Numbered from the stretch's first letter, positions 1 to 9,668 are shown. The stretch is 32,893 nt of DNA from an uncultured Myxococcales bacterium (GCA_937910235.1 CALENB010000520.1:1-32893), one strand, 5' to 3'. A program made the numbers and translations. The notes: generated by a model from the letters alone, not told the origin.

Positions 1-1925
1 GGCTGCGTCCCACCGCCGGCCGGATCCACGGGCGGCGCCGCAGGCGGACCCGTCGTATCAGGCGCCGGCGGCGCGCCACCGTCAGCTGGCGGTGGGGAAG
101 TCGGCGGTGCAGTTGTCGGCGTTACGCCGCCAGGCGCAGCGGCAGCGGCAGCCGCGGCGGCCTGCGCAGCCTTGGCCTCAGCAGCGGCCTGAAGCTTGGC
201 GTCTTCCTCCGCCTTCTTCAGGCGCTGCTTCTCAAGCTCAGCCTTCTCAGCTTGCTGCTCCTTCATCGATGTCTTGGTGTCGACGAGGGTCTGCTTCCAC
301 ATCTTGATGAGGTTCTTGCACTCCTGAACGTAGCTGTTCAGCGAATCCGCCTGGCTCACCTGCCCGGCACGGGTCCGGTACTCAGCGAAGTAGCTCATCG
401 CCTTCTGAAAACGCTTAATCTGCGCGCTCACCTGAGCGACCTTATCCGTCTCATCGACGGTGCCAGCGAGCTCTTTGTTTTCAAGGAACAACACGGCCAA
501 ATTGAAGTACGGCGCCGGGTGATTGGCGTCCTGCTGGATCGCCTTCATGTACTGCTTCTGCGCCTTAGCGACACGCTCGGGATCTTTGCTGATCCGGTAA
601 GCGTTGCCGAGATTGATGCGTGCTTCGAAGAAGAGGGGCTCCTGCTCAAGTGCGCGGGTGAAGGCGTCAATCGACTCCTTTCCCTTCTTAGCGACCAACC
701 ACGTCACGCCAAGATTATTCCATGCCTCCGGGTAGTCAGCTCGAAATTCAACGGCTTTCAGGAAATGCCGGCGAGCCTCTTCGTAGCGACTGCCGTCTAG
801 CGCCATGCGTCCAAACATGTAGTAGATGTGGGCGAGTCCCTCTGCCTTGTCGAGCCCCTCGGCCGCGACGCCGCGCAAGCCATCCGACCCGCGCTGGCTG
901 CGAAGCTCATACTGGGTCTTTGTCTCCGGCGCCTCGGCCGTCGTCACACCGGCTTCGCTCTTCGGCGGCTTCATGTAGAGCGCGAACGCCTGATTCAACG
1001 CGAGCCGGGCCAAACCCGTCTGGTTCAGGTGAAGGTAGGCCATCCCCAAGATGCGCAGCACCTCCGGGTTGTCGTAGTCGATCTTGAGCGCCGTTACGCA
1101 GCTCTCGACCGCCTGTCGATACTGCTTCTGCGCGCTCTGCACCTGGGCGCTCGCGATCAGCAACATCACGTCACGTGGGCGCTGGGCCAACGCGGCGTTC
1201 ACGACCTGACTGGCGGCGGCGACGTTGTCGTTGCGCAAATGCACCACGGACAGCAGCAACACAGCGCGCGAAAACGTCGGATTCAGCGAGATCGCCTTGT
1301 TGAGGCTGGCGACGGTCTCCTGGTAGTTGCCGGTTCGCCACTGGACGAGACCGAGGTTGTACCAAGCCGTCGCGGAGTTGGGATCCGCCTGCGTCGCGGA
1401 CTGAAAGCGTTGCCGTGCGTCGAAATAGTTGAACGCCTTCAGATACGTCAGCCCCTCTTGCAGCGCCGCGTCTGCCGGCGACGACGCAGCGCGCCGATAC
1501 GTATCCGCGGCCGTTGGGGTGGCGGCGCCGGGTGCGCCAGCAGGCGCGGCGCCGGGTTGCACCGCGCCCGCGGCGCCAGGAGCCGCTGCGCCTGGCGCTG
1601 GGGTCGCGTCTGGCGCGCCAGGTGGTGGCGTGGCCGGAACGGTAGCCGGGGGGACGGCTGCGTCGCTCGGCTGCGCTGGCTGGTTAGGCGCAGGCGCGCC
1701 GTCGGGCGCAGGCGGCGCGGGGGCAGCCTCCACGGCAGGCTGGGCCGCCGCGAGGTTGGTGGGCTCGGTCTCAGCGCCGCCGCAGCCAGTGAGCGTCCCG
1801 GCGACCAGCAGCGTCGCGGCAAGCATGGCCACGGCCGCGAGCCGTTCAGCGACGTTGCCGGAGGTCACGGCGACAGGGGTCATCAGGGTCGGACGGCGAC
1901 CGTCATGCGTCAGGGCGGCGCTCAT
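1..1925 (-). CDS. TPR-repeat lipoprotein (partial, C-terminus beyond window)
   Basis: The frame is open from the ATG at 1925 to the left edge, giving at least 641 residues. The N-terminus has a hydrophobic stretch ending in a lipobox (LTGC, Cys48; Cys34 if translation starts at Met15), so it is a predicted lipoprotein. An Ala/Pro-rich linker (about residues 50-140) follows, then many TPR motifs (about 150-525, for example WYNLGLVQWRTGNYQETV near 186 and AWNNLGVTWLVAKKGKESI further on). After these come a Lys/Glu-rich coiled coil (about 545-590) and a Pro/Gly-rich tail still open at the edge. Its ATG overlaps the stop of the preceding 1412-residue TPR gene as ATGA, so the two are translationally coupled. 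It is the fourth gene of the operon. TPR lipoproteins of this layout include GltE of myxobacterial gliding machinery; this is a possible relation from architecture only. The long tail beyond the TPRs is not explained. Confidence 0.85.
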   Translation of the reverse strand, partial: MSAALTHDGRRPTLMTPVAVTSGNVAERLAAVAMLAATLLVAGTLTGCGGAETEPTNLAAAQPAVEAAPAPPAPDGAPAPNQPAQPSDAAVPPATVPATPPPGAPDATPAPGAAAPGAAGAVQPGAAPAGAPGAATPTAADTYRRAASSPADAALQEGLTYLKAFNYFDARQRFQSATQADPNSATAWYNLGLVQWRTGNYQETVASLNKAISLNPTFSRAVLLLSVVHLRNDNVAAASQVVNAALAQRPRDVMLLIASAQVQSAQKQYRQAVESCVTALKIDYDNPEVLRILGMAYLHLNQTGLARLALNQAFALYMKPPKSEAGVTTAEAPETKTQYELRSQRGSDGLRGVAAEGLDKAEGLAHIYYMFGRMALDGSRYEEARRHFLKAVEFRADYPEAWNNLGVTWLVAKKGKESIDAFTRALEQEPLFFEARINLGNAYRISKDPERVAKAQKQYMKAIQQDANHPAPYFNLAVLFLENKELAGTVDETDKVAQVSAQIKRFQKAMSYFAEYRTRAGQVSQADSLNSYVQECKNLIKMWKQTLVDTKTSMKEQQAEKAELEKQRLKKAEEDAKLQAAAEAKAAQAAAAAAAAAPGGVTPTTAPPTSPPPADGGAPPAPDTTGPPAAPPVDPAGGGTQ

Positions 1926-4900
1926 CGCAGCTCCTTCTCAGCGCCGGGCGCTGTGCCTTCGGGATGCTTCGTCAGACGTTTGGCTTCCTTGAGAAGTGGG
2001 TAATCCTTCGGCTTGTAGCGGTTGATGGCCACGCGCAGCTTCGTCACCCACTCATTGACCACCCCCTTGGCCTCCGCGTCCTTCAACGCCACCTCCAAGG
2101 ACTTCATCGCGGCGTTCTCAATCTGACCACCAAACTTCTCAAGGATCTCAGCCAGCGCCTCCTCTTCGTCCTCACTCAGGTTCTTCGGCGTCGGCGCGGC
2201 GTAGATCGTGCGCGCTAGGTGAACGAGCATCTGCGCACGATAGAGGTAGGCCGCGTACGACCAGTTGCGCGAGCCAAACGTCGCGACCTTGTCTTTGTAC
2301 TCCTTGAACATGCCGCCATCGCGCTCGTAGTAAACTTGGCCGGTGGTCGGGTTCTTCTTCTTCACTTCCTTGCCAAGCGCCGTCGTCATCATGGCCTTGA
2401 CCTCTTTCTGCAGGGCAGCCATCGCCTTCGTCGGCTTGAGACGCGGGTTCACGGTCAGCTTGCGGGCCATGTAGTCGTTGTAGGCAGGCTCCATCAAGCG
2501 GAACGTCGCCTCTGCAGCGGCGGTCGCTTCTGGCTTGCCGTCACGCTCGTGGTTGCCGCGCTCGAATTCGGTCAGGATCACGTTCCAAACCTTGAATTCA
2601 TCGCGCGTGCGGCCACGACCGCGATGCAGCCGCGCGATGGTGGCGTAGGCCTCGAACACCATCGCAGAGGACGCCCGATCCGATTTGTAGCGGTCGATGA
2701 AGGTGTACAGCGCCTTGATGTGGTCCTCGACGTTGCCCTTGGCCTTGTAGGCGTCGACGATGCGTTGGTTGGCGTCATCGCGCGCGGTCTTGCGCTTGTA
2801 GTCCGTCGCAAACTTGCGCACGACCTCCTCGTTCAAGCTGATCGCCAGATCCCAGTTGCTGTTGCGGAAGGCGAGCAGCGCGGCGTTGATGAGCGCGTCG
2901 GCGCCCTTCTCACCGTCTGGGTCAAGCTTGTAGACCTCCCGGAAGTTGGCGATGGCCTCAGGAATGCGGAAGAAGCGGAACTGCAGCGCGGCGCGTCGGC
3001 TGATCACGCCGAGCAGGCTCTTTGTATTCACCTTGCGCTCTTTCTCGGAGGTAGACGGCTTCTCGTTGATCTCGCGCAGCATCTTCTCGGCTTCATTGAG
3101 CGTGCCAAACGACTCGTCCCACTCCTGGGCCTGATAATACAGCGCAACGGCGTTCAGCAGGGACTGCAGCTTCACCTTGGTCTCGTCGGTCTCGTGCTGC
3201 AGACGACGATATTCCTGCGCCGAAGCTTTGTACGCGGCGCGCGCCTTGTTGTGGAGGCGGAACGCCTCATCGGGCTCCGTCGCCGCGAGCGCCAGCTTCT
3301 CGTCGCCGATGGCTTTGGTCCGGAGCGCGTCGGCCTTGCGTGCGATACCGCCGAGCATCTCGATTCGGACGGTCGCGTCGATCTTCGCCATCTCGCCATC
3401 GGAGAGCAGCCCAAGCTTCTTGAGCCAGGTCGCCACGCTCTGCAGGTTGTTGATGTCGACGAGCATCTGATAGCTGGTGAGCAGGTTCTTCGCCGCTTCT
3501 GTCGACACTTCCGTCTTCGGGTACTTCGTGATGATCGTTCGGAAGCGCAGGCGCGACGAGAAGAACTCAGGCTTGAGGTCTTTGTAGGGCTGCTCTTTCC
3601 AAGGGTCGAGGTAGCGGTTCTTGTAGAGCAGCTCTGCAGCCTTCAGCGCTAGCTTCTCTTCGCGGTCCTGACTGCCAGCCTTGCTCTTGTAGTTGCCAGC
3701 GATGTAGCCGTCGACCGCCTTGATCCAGAGCACCACGGCCTCTGGGATCTCCTCAGGGGCGACCGTGAAGTTGGTCTTGGCGCCCTTGGAGTCCTCCATC
3801 TCCTTGTTGTTTTTCTCCAACAAGGCCAGATCGCGCTCCGAGTCTGGGCGCACGCTCGGCAAGACGCGCGAGGGCAGGCGATCGGGGTCGTCGAAGGGGT
3901 AGGCAGCGCGGGCGTTGATGACACGCTCAGTCGCGATGATGCTTGAGAATGCGGCCTCTTCGGTGTGATCGACGATCTTGCCTTCGTCGTCTTTGCCCTT
4001 CGCGCCCTTCCAATCGCGGACCCGGTCGTAGAATCCCAGTGACTTCTTCATTGAGCCGCAAGCACCCTTGATGCCGATCACCTGCTCGGCCGACCACGGC
4101 AGCAACATGCCTTTGTACTTCTGGCGTTCTTCTGGCGTGACGTTCTTGAGTTTGGCGATGTCGATGAAGACGAAGTTCTCCTTCACCCGGCGCGCGTCAC
4201 AATGCTTGCCTGCGAAGTAGTAGACCTCAGCGAGTGTCCAGGTCAGCTCGTACGCCTTGTCACTGCTCGGATCATCTTGAAGCAGCTTCTCGTACTCCGC
4301 GCCAGCTTCGAGGTACTTCAGCCGCGCCTTCTCAGGGAACTGCCCTGCCAGATTCTGGGCCTGGATGTGGATCAGCTTGGCGAAGTTCATCCGCACCTGA
4401 GTGCTCATCTCCTCGACTTGGCGGGCGAGGTCCTTGTCTTTGCCCCAGATGTCGTGCCACGGCGAGCCCGGCGAGAACATGCGCAGGTACTTGCGGCGCG
4501 CGCTGATCTGCCGATCTTGGGCCTGTTGCGCCATCTCCAAGCCAAGGCGCGCGTCGACGTTGTTCTTGTCCTTCTCCACCTCCAAGCGGAAGCTCGGTGC
4601 GGCGGCCGCGAGCAAGTCGACGGCGCGGATGATCTTCTTCTGCAGCTGCTGCGCCTCACGCGCGAGCGGCCACGTATCCACCACGTGGCCGAGCACGAGG
4701 ATGCCCTGGCGATAGTAGTCGTCTTCCGCCTGATCGAGCAGCGTGTTGCCGTAGGTGATCATCACCTCGCGCACGTAGGGCTTGCCATTCATCAGGCCTT
4801 TGCGGACCTGAGCACGGGCGGCGAGGTTGCGCTGCAACGCCGCGAGCACGGTGCCTTGGTAGCTCGCCATCCAATCTGGAAAGGCCTCGGCTTTGGGCTC

Positions 4901-6160
4901 GAGCACGCCAGACACGTAGAGGTGGGTTCGGAGGCGCGGGTCAACCTGAATGCACTCACCCTTTGCGTCCGCACCGCCGAAATCTTCGCAGCCGTCGTCG
5001 TCCCAGGAGGGCTCAGCCAAGGACTTGGCGAGGTACTCGATGGCCTCTTTGCGAAGATCAGCGCCCTGCTTGATACCCTTGGCCTTGCTCTCATCGTAGT
5101 ATTCGATGAGCTTCTGGAACCACGCCACGGCTTCGGGGTAGCGGTACATCTGAAAGTGCGCCCAGCCGAGCTTGTAGAGCGCGAGGCCGTACATCTTCGG
5201 GTCTTTCGTGGCGGCGGCGCGGCGGTACGCGTCTGCGGCTTGCTCGAACTCGTTGTTGTCAAAATAGAGCTCGCCGACACGCAGCCACGCCTCGGCGCGG
5301 TACTTGCTCGTCGGGTAGTGTCGCTCGAGCGAGCTCAACGTGGCGATCGCCTTCTCAAAGTCGCCCATCTCTGCTTCGCAGTAGCCTTGGAGGTACAGCG
5401 AGGCGTCGGCGTGGCGATACGTCGGCCAGCGCTGCGGCAGCACAACGCCAGCGAGTCGGCCGCTCAACGGCAGCATGCGAGTGCCAGCCGGGACCCAGTG
5501 GAGATACTTGTAGATGGCGATCGAGCGCGAGAAGTTCTTGTCCTGCTCGTTCGGTGGGTCGAGCAACTTGCCTCGATTGTAGAGGTCTTGGCGTTCGTCG
5601 AAGTGATCCTGCGAGTAGTTGTACGCGGCGACGCTGTCCTCGTAGTAGAGCTCCGCTAAGCGGAACATCGCGTCGGGCGTGTAGCGGTCGTGCTCGCGGT
5701 GCCGGAAGATGAAGCCCTCGAGCCGCGCGATCGCCTCTTTGCGCAGCTTGTCTTGCTCGGAGTCGATCTTGTCGATCTGGGTCTGATAGGTGTCGTTGAT
5801 CTTGCGCTGGCGCTTGCGAATCTCGTCGGTGATGAACTCGCGCACCTCGGTGCGGAACTCCCCGGCGGCGCGGCGAAAGGCGATGTAGGCCGCGTCGAAT
5901 TCGCGCGACTCCTGCTTCATCCGCGCGGGGTCGTCGACCGCTACGCCCTTGTCGCCTCGGTAGGGAGGCATGCGTTTGACGGGCGCGGCGCTGACGCTGA
6001 CGCTGGCCAGGAGCAAGACCCCAACCAGCGCTGCGCCGAGAAGCGCCGCGCTGCGGGCAGCGGCGCAACGAGGCAACACAAAGGCGTCGCCGGCGCCATC
6101 GACGTGGGCGACGTCGACGCGGGTGTGGCGTCGGAGGCTGCTGGGCAGAAGTGCGCTCAT
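1922..6160 (-). CDS. Large exported TPR protein, 1412 aa
   Basis: A very long periplasmic-type protein. The N-terminus has a long basic region and then a hydrophobic segment (about residues 36-58) ending SVSA-AP, a predicted signal peptide. A Lys/Glu/Arg-rich helical part (about 75-155) precedes a long array of TPR-like helical pairs running most of the length; clear examples are the stretches around YRAEAWLRVGELYFDNNEFEQAADAY and LALYKLGWAHFQMYRYPEAVAWF (about 290-350). No enzymatic motif is visible. The ATG at 6160 has a strong ribosome site (GAGGAGG) and overlaps the upstream stop as ATGA; its own stop overlaps the next ATG the same way. Function is likely scaffolding in a multi-protein envelope complex with its three operon partners. 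A relation to the large TPR protein of the myxobacterial Glt complex (GltD type) is possible but unproven here. Confidence 0.88.
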   Translation of the reverse strand: MSALLPSSLRRHTRVDVAHVDGAGDAFVLPRCAAARSAALLGAALVGVLLLASVSVSAAPVKRMPPYRGDKGVAVDDPARMKQESREFDAAYIAFRRAAGEFRTEVREFITDEIRKRQRKINDTYQTQIDKIDSEQDKLRKEAIARLEGFIFRHREHDRYTPDAMFRLAELYYEDSVAAYNYSQDHFDERQDLYNRGKLLDPPNEQDKNFSRSIAIYKYLHWVPAGTRMLPLSGRLAGVVLPQRWPTYRHADASLYLQGYCEAEMGDFEKAIATLSSLERHYPTSKYRAEAWLRVGELYFDNNEFEQAADAYRRAAATKDPKMYGLALYKLGWAHFQMYRYPEAVAWFQKLIEYYDESKAKGIKQGADLRKEAIEYLAKSLAEPSWDDDGCEDFGGADAKGECIQVDPRLRTHLYVSGVLEPKAEAFPDWMASYQGTVLAALQRNLAARAQVRKGLMNGKPYVREVMITYGNTLLDQAEDDYYRQGILVLGHVVDTWPLAREAQQLQKKIIRAVDLLAAAAPSFRLEVEKDKNNVDARLGLEMAQQAQDRQISARRKYLRMFSPGSPWHDIWGKDKDLARQVEEMSTQVRMNFAKLIHIQAQNLAGQFPEKARLKYLEAGAEYEKLLQDDPSSDKAYELTWTLAEVYYFAGKHCDARRVKENFVFIDIAKLKNVTPEERQKYKGMLLPWSAEQVIGIKGACGSMKKSLGFYDRVRDWKGAKGKDDEGKIVDHTEEAAFSSIIATERVINARAAYPFDDPDRLPSRVLPSVRPDSERDLALLEKNNKEMEDSKGAKTNFTVAPEEIPEAVVLWIKAVDGYIAGNYKSKAGSQDREEKLALKAAELLYKNRYLDPWKEQPYKDLKPEFFSSRLRFRTIITKYPKTEVSTEAAKNLLTSYQMLVDINNLQSVATWLKKLGLLSDGEMAKIDATVRIEMLGGIARKADALRTKAIGDEKLALAATEPDEAFRLHNKARAAYKASAQEYRRLQHETDETKVKLQSLLNAVALYYQAQEWDESFGTLNEAEKMLREINEKPSTSEKERKVNTKSLLGVISRRAALQFRFFRIPEAIANFREVYKLDPDGEKGADALINAALLAFRNSNWDLAISLNEEVVRKFATDYKRKTARDDANQRIVDAYKAKGNVEDHIKALYTFIDRYKSDRASSAMVFEAYATIARLHRGRGRTRDEFKVWNVILTEFERGNHERDGKPEATAAAEATFRLMEPAYNDYMARKLTVNPRLKPTKAMAALQKEVKAMMTTALGKEVKKKNPTTGQVYYERDGGMFKEYKDKVATFGSRNWSYAAYLYRAQMLVHLARTIYAAPTPKNLSEDEEEALAEILEKFGGQIENAAMKSLEVALKDAEAKGVVNEWVTKLRVAINRYKPKDYPLLKEAKRLTKHPEGTAPGAEKELR

Positions 6161-8544
6161 GGCTGGTCCTCCTCATCGTCCGTGAGGGACTCGAGGGTCT
6201 TCTGCAGGCTGTTGACGCGGCTGTTGCGCTCGGTCTGCAGCTCGCCAACGCGCTTGGCCTTGTCTTGTTTGCGCTGCCACGCCACGTCCACCATACCGAG
6301 GTCGGCTTCGAGCACCACGTCGGCTAGGCGGGCCTGCGCGCGGCGGATCAGCGTGTAGCCGACCGTACGTGCCAGCGTGCGCGACGCATCCTCGTACTGA
6401 TTCATGCGGACCTTGTAGTTCGCGATGTTGGTCTTCTCGCGTCGCAGCACGGCCTGCACCTTCTCCGTGCGCTTGTCGACGCGGGCGCCGAGCGAGCTGT
6501 ACAGCTTGTTGATGCGCAGTAGCCCAGAATCCAGCTTGCCGCGAACGGAGCGCATCCGTGAGACGAGGCTCGGGTCGAGGCTCTTGCGCATCATCGCGGT
6601 CGCGTAGGCGGCCTGCTCCATCCGCTGCATGGCGAGGAGCGTGCCACGTACTTGACCCTCATCAGAGCTGACTTTGTCGCCGGCGCCGACCGCGGTGGCA
6701 CCGAGCTCAACGTCCTGCGCCAGCTGGTCGACTTCGCGATAGATGCGGCGTAGCCAGTCCTTCTGTGCCTCAAGCCCTTTCCGAACCTGCTCTTCGGTCG
6801 CCTTGCTCAGCACGACGCCTTCGGTGCCGTACACACGCTCGTTGAGCATCTTCTCGATCGCCAAAATCTCATCGCGCAGCGCGCTCAGCCTGGACTTCAG
6901 CAGGCTGATCTGCGCGGCGATGTTCACCCAGATGTTTTGAATGCGCGTCTCGCGTTTGGTCCAGTCTTTCGCGGTGCGCGGGATCTTCGCGAAGGCCATC
7001 CGCAGCTCGGCGGCGCGGCGACGCAGCGCGTCCACCTCGGCCCGCTGGCGTGCGTCCATGATCGGGTAGGCCTTGCCGCGGAGGATGTCGACGACGCGGT
7101 CGCCGATGGCGACGATCTGATTCTCCTGCTCCACCAACTTCAACCAGCTGGCCTTGAGCTTGGGGAACATCTCGATGCGGGCAGTAGCGGCGAGCGCGTG
7201 CTCAATGGTTCGAGCGAGCTTCTCCGACTCCTTCACGTCGCGTCGCTCGTGGCCCATCTCGTCAAAAAGCTGCACGACGCGACCCATGTCCGGATCACCC
7301 TCGATGTACTTGGCGACGCGCTCAGAGACCGGACGGACGATGCTGTAGTCGTCTGCGCCGCGGTTCAGCAGCCAAGAGAAGAACTGCTCCAGGCGCTCTG
7401 GCCGGGCGACAAAGCGCGTCAGCTCGCCGCTGATGGCGCTGTAGCGATCGACCACGTCTTTGTACGATCCGTCGGCCGCAGCGTACTGCTTGCGCATCAG
7501 GTTGATGCGGCCGCGCAGGACGACAGCTTCAACGGCGACTTTGTCGTCCGAGACGGTCAGCAGGAGCATGTCGAGGGCGTCGAGCGCACGCTTGGGTTTG
7601 TTCGCTGCCAGAAACGTCGCGGCGAGCTCAAACAGCGCTTCTTCGGCGACGGCGGAGTTGCGGTCCACAGCCGTGTAGTGCTCGATCGCCTGCTTGAACT
7701 GCTTTTTCTCCAGGTAGAGCCGGCCGAGCGACAGGTTGGCATAGTCCAGCACGACCTGCCTGGGCTTGCGCTTCACGTCTTGCACGCGACCGGCGGCGAC
7801 CACATCGCGGAACTCACGGATCGCGTCGTCAAACCGCTTGGCGTCGACGTGCAAGACGCCCAGATAGAAGCGCGCGGCCGCGTAGCGCGGGTCGCCAACT
7901 TCGACCTGCGCGAGGTATTTTTGGGCCTGCTCGAATTTCTTGGCGACAAAGAACGACCGCCCGAACTGGTAGAGCATGTCCGATCGGCGGGGGCCAGGCG
8001 GCACCGAGCCGAGGTACGTCGCGTACTGCGACACCAGCTCGAATTTGCGCATCCGGATCGCGATGTCGACCAGCGCCGTCAGCGTCGGCACAAAGTGGCG
8101 GCGGTTGGTGAATCGGACGATCAACGTCAGGTACCGGCGCGCGCCCACGTAATTACGCATGCGGTAGAGGCTGTGGCCGAGCATGTAGAGCGCGTTGTAG
8201 TAGTCGCGACGCTGCTGAAACGCCCGCGTCATGACGAGATCGAAGAGCAGCACCGACGCCATCGGCAGATTGCCGCGATCGTACGCGATCGTAGCGTCGA
8301 CGTAGCGGCGCTCAAGGGGATACCGGCGCTCACGCAACACGGCCGCGCGAAGATCGGAGTCGACGAGGTTGACCTGCGACAGCACGTTGTCGGCGTCGAT
8401 CTCGACGGCGCCGGGCGTGTCCGTGCGCGTTGCCGCCCACGCGTCAGAGCCCAAGCCAACCGGTAGGACCGATAGGACCAACGTCGCCGCCAATAGGACA
8501 ACGACCGTCGCGTGAGTGGCGCTGGTAGTTCGCATGCGGGTCAT
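6157..8544 (-). CDS. Exported TPR/coiled-coil protein, 795 aa
   Basis: Begins with a signal peptide (hydrophobic residues about 13-37, ending AWA). The first half (about 75-350) is TPR-like, e.g. DYYNALYMLGHSLYRMRNYVGARRY and AAARFYLGVLHVDAKRFDDAIREF; the second half (about 430-795) is long charged helices with heptad character, ending in an acidic tail. No catalytic motif is recognised. The start ATG shares one base with the stop of the upstream gene (TAATG) and the stop overlaps the next start as ATGA, so the protein is made in step with its neighbours. It is probably a periplasmic component of the same complex. Its TPR-then-coil layout recalls the periplasmic GltC-type proteins of myxobacteria, but only at the level of architecture. 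Met4 is an alternative start. Confidence 0.87.
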   Translation of the reverse strand: MTRMRTTSATHATVVVLLAATLVLSVLPVGLGSDAWAATRTDTPGAVEIDADNVLSQVNLVDSDLRAAVLRERRYPLERRYVDATIAYDRGNLPMASVLLFDLVMTRAFQQRRDYYNALYMLGHSLYRMRNYVGARRYLTLIVRFTNRRHFVPTLTALVDIAIRMRKFELVSQYATYLGSVPPGPRRSDMLYQFGRSFFVAKKFEQAQKYLAQVEVGDPRYAAARFYLGVLHVDAKRFDDAIREFRDVVAAGRVQDVKRKPRQVVLDYANLSLGRLYLEKKQFKQAIEHYTAVDRNSAVAEEALFELAATFLAANKPKRALDALDMLLLTVSDDKVAVEAVVLRGRINLMRKQYAAADGSYKDVVDRYSAISGELTRFVARPERLEQFFSWLLNRGADDYSIVRPVSERVAKYIEGDPDMGRVVQLFDEMGHERRDVKESEKLARTIEHALAATARIEMFPKLKASWLKLVEQENQIVAIGDRVVDILRGKAYPIMDARQRAEVDALRRRAAELRMAFAKIPRTAKDWTKRETRIQNIWVNIAAQISLLKSRLSALRDEILAIEKMLNERVYGTEGVVLSKATEEQVRKGLEAQKDWLRRIYREVDQLAQDVELGATAVGAGDKVSSDEGQVRGTLLAMQRMEQAAYATAMMRKSLDPSLVSRMRSVRGKLDSGLLRINKLYSSLGARVDKRTEKVQAVLRREKTNIANYKVRMNQYEDASRTLARTVGYTLIRRAQARLADVVLEADLGMVDVAWQRKQDKAKRVGELQTERNSRVNSLQKTLESLTDDEEDQP

Positions 8545-9347
8545 TACTTCTTCTTTGCGGCGGCGGCGGGCGCGGTCTTGGCGCGGTTCTGAATCTGCTT
8601 GACCTCGTACTTGATGTACGGCTTGTCCTCCAGATCCGTGCCGATGCCGCCGCGCTCGTAGCCGATGACGGAGACCTGCGTGATCCGACCCTTGGCGGCG
8701 TAGAACGTGTACGCAGATCGGAGCTTGAAGACGTAGCCCTTCAGGTACGAGAACAAGTTGGAGCGGCCGCGGTACACCAGCTCGACGGTGAGGCTGTGAT
8801 TACCCGGGATGATCGAGCCGTTGTAGATCTCGAATTCCGGGCGCTTGTGCAGCAGGCCGTTGCTGTTGTCCTGATAGTAGATCTTCTTGCCGTCGAGGTA
8901 GTAGAGCACCTTCGTCAACTCGAAAAACGATCCCATCTCATTCTTGTGGCGCAGCACAGCGCGCGACTCCTGAATGACGTTGTCGAGGATCTGCTCTTTC
9001 AGCAGCAGCAGGCGCGTCTTGGTCTGAAAGATCTTCTCCTTGATGCCCACGACCCGCTCCTCGATCTGGCGGAGTCGGGCCTCGTACTGTGCATCCCCAG
9101 AACGCGGCACCTCAGCAGGTTTGGCGGCCGGTGCAGCCGTGCCGGCCGGTGCAGGCGTGGCGGCCGGCGCAGCCGTGCCGGCCGGTGCAGGCGTAGCGGC
9201 CGGTGCAGGGGTCGCGGCAGGTGCAGGCGTAGCGGCCGGCGCGGGCGCAGCGTCGGGCGAGGGGGGCGTCTGCGCGGAGGCGTTCGCGCTCACGAATGCT
9301 GCCAACACAGCGATCAGGGCGGCTTTTCGTCGCAGCTTGTGGACCAT
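8544..9347 (-). CDS. Small exported protein with Ala/Pro repeat linker and coiled coil
   Basis: First gene of the TPR operon, 267 residues from the ATG at 9347, which has a good ribosome site (GAGAGG, 5 nt upstream); a longer reading from 9458 lacks one and would put 37 residues before the signal peptide. Layout: signal peptide (about 1-25, ending ANASA), an Ala/Pro/Thr linker encoded by seven 18-bp repeats (about 32-80), a helical segment (about 85-145) and a beta-rich C-terminal domain (about 155-250) ending in an Ala/Lys tail. The linker superficially resembles the swinging arms of dihydrolipoamide acyltransferases, and such proteins may be mislabelled that way, but no lipoyl or catalytic domain is present. 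Predicted role: periplasmic partner of the three large TPR proteins downstream. The family is not recognised by name. Confidence 0.82.
   Translation of the reverse strand: MVHKLRRKAALIAVLAAFVSANASAQTPPSPDAAPAPAATPAPAATPAPAATPAPAGTAAPAATPAPAGTAAPAAKPAEVPRSGDAQYEARLRQIEERVVGIKEKIFQTKTRLLLLKEQILDNVIQESRAVLRHKNEMGSFFELTKVLYYLDGKKIYYQDNSNGLLHKRPEFEIYNGSIIPGNHSLTVELVYRGRSNLFSYLKGYVFKLRSAYTFYAAKGRITQVSVIGYERGGIGTDLEDKPYIKYEVKQIQNRAKTAPAAAAKKK
9126..9251 (-). repeat. Seven 18-bp tandem repeats inside the first TPR-operon gene
   Basis: On the plus strand the unit is close to GGCCGGTGCAGGCGTAGC, present seven times without interruption with a few substitutions per copy. The period is a multiple of three, so copy-number change would lengthen or shorten the Ala/Pro/Thr linker by six residues without a frameshift. 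Confidence 0.85.
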
Positions 9348-9558
9348 CAGTACCTCTCTCAACCGCGGGCATTTCGCCTGCGTTTCCAGTCTCTTTGGCC
9401 CGTGACGCGACCGCCTGAGACCATTCGGCCGAGGGTGCGTCAGATGAACCGGTCGCACCTTCTAGCAAAAGGGAATGGCCTGCACCACCCCCCGCGCGCA
9501 CGGCCAGATCGGGAGCCACCGTTGTGAGTGTGGGCCCGACTCGCGCATTGCGGCGTTG

Positions 9559-9587
9559 AGTATAGGCTCGCGACTGGGACCCGTCAA
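9559..9587 (-). promoter_or_regulatory. Sigma70-type promoter of the TPR operon
   Basis: On the minus strand, TTGACG (9587-9582) and TATACT (9564-9559) are separated by exactly 17 nt, matching 5 of 6 and 5 of 6 of the -35 and -10 consensus. Transcription would begin near 9551, leaving a leader of about 200 nt before the ATG at 9347. In a sequence this GC-rich such a match is unlikely by chance. Confidence 0.75.
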
Positions 9588-9650
9588 ACAACCTTCACGT
9601 CTACAACAGACGATAACTGCTTGGTATTTACGAAGTTTAGCAGGTTGTTG

Positions 9651-9668
9651 CGAGGCTGAAGCGCCTCG
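9651..9668 (-). terminator. Weak hairpin just past obg
   Basis: CGAGGC and GCCTCG form a 6-bp stem with a 6-nt loop, starting 9 nt after the obg stop codon. There is no U-rich run after it on the minus strand, so it is at best a weak terminator or an mRNA-end stabiliser. Confidence 0.25.

Noticed and set aside
2219-8466. Long plus-strand frames (2219-3652, 4202-5659, 6937-8466)
   Set aside because: They lie antisense within the TPR genes; the minus-strand products show clear TPRs, ribosome sites and coupled junctions, the plus-strand ones show none.
8544-9347. Dihydrolipoamide acyltransferase, suggested by the Ala/Pro linker
   Set aside because: No lipoyl domain, no E1/E3-binding domain and no catalytic HxxxD motif; only the low-complexity linker resembles that family.
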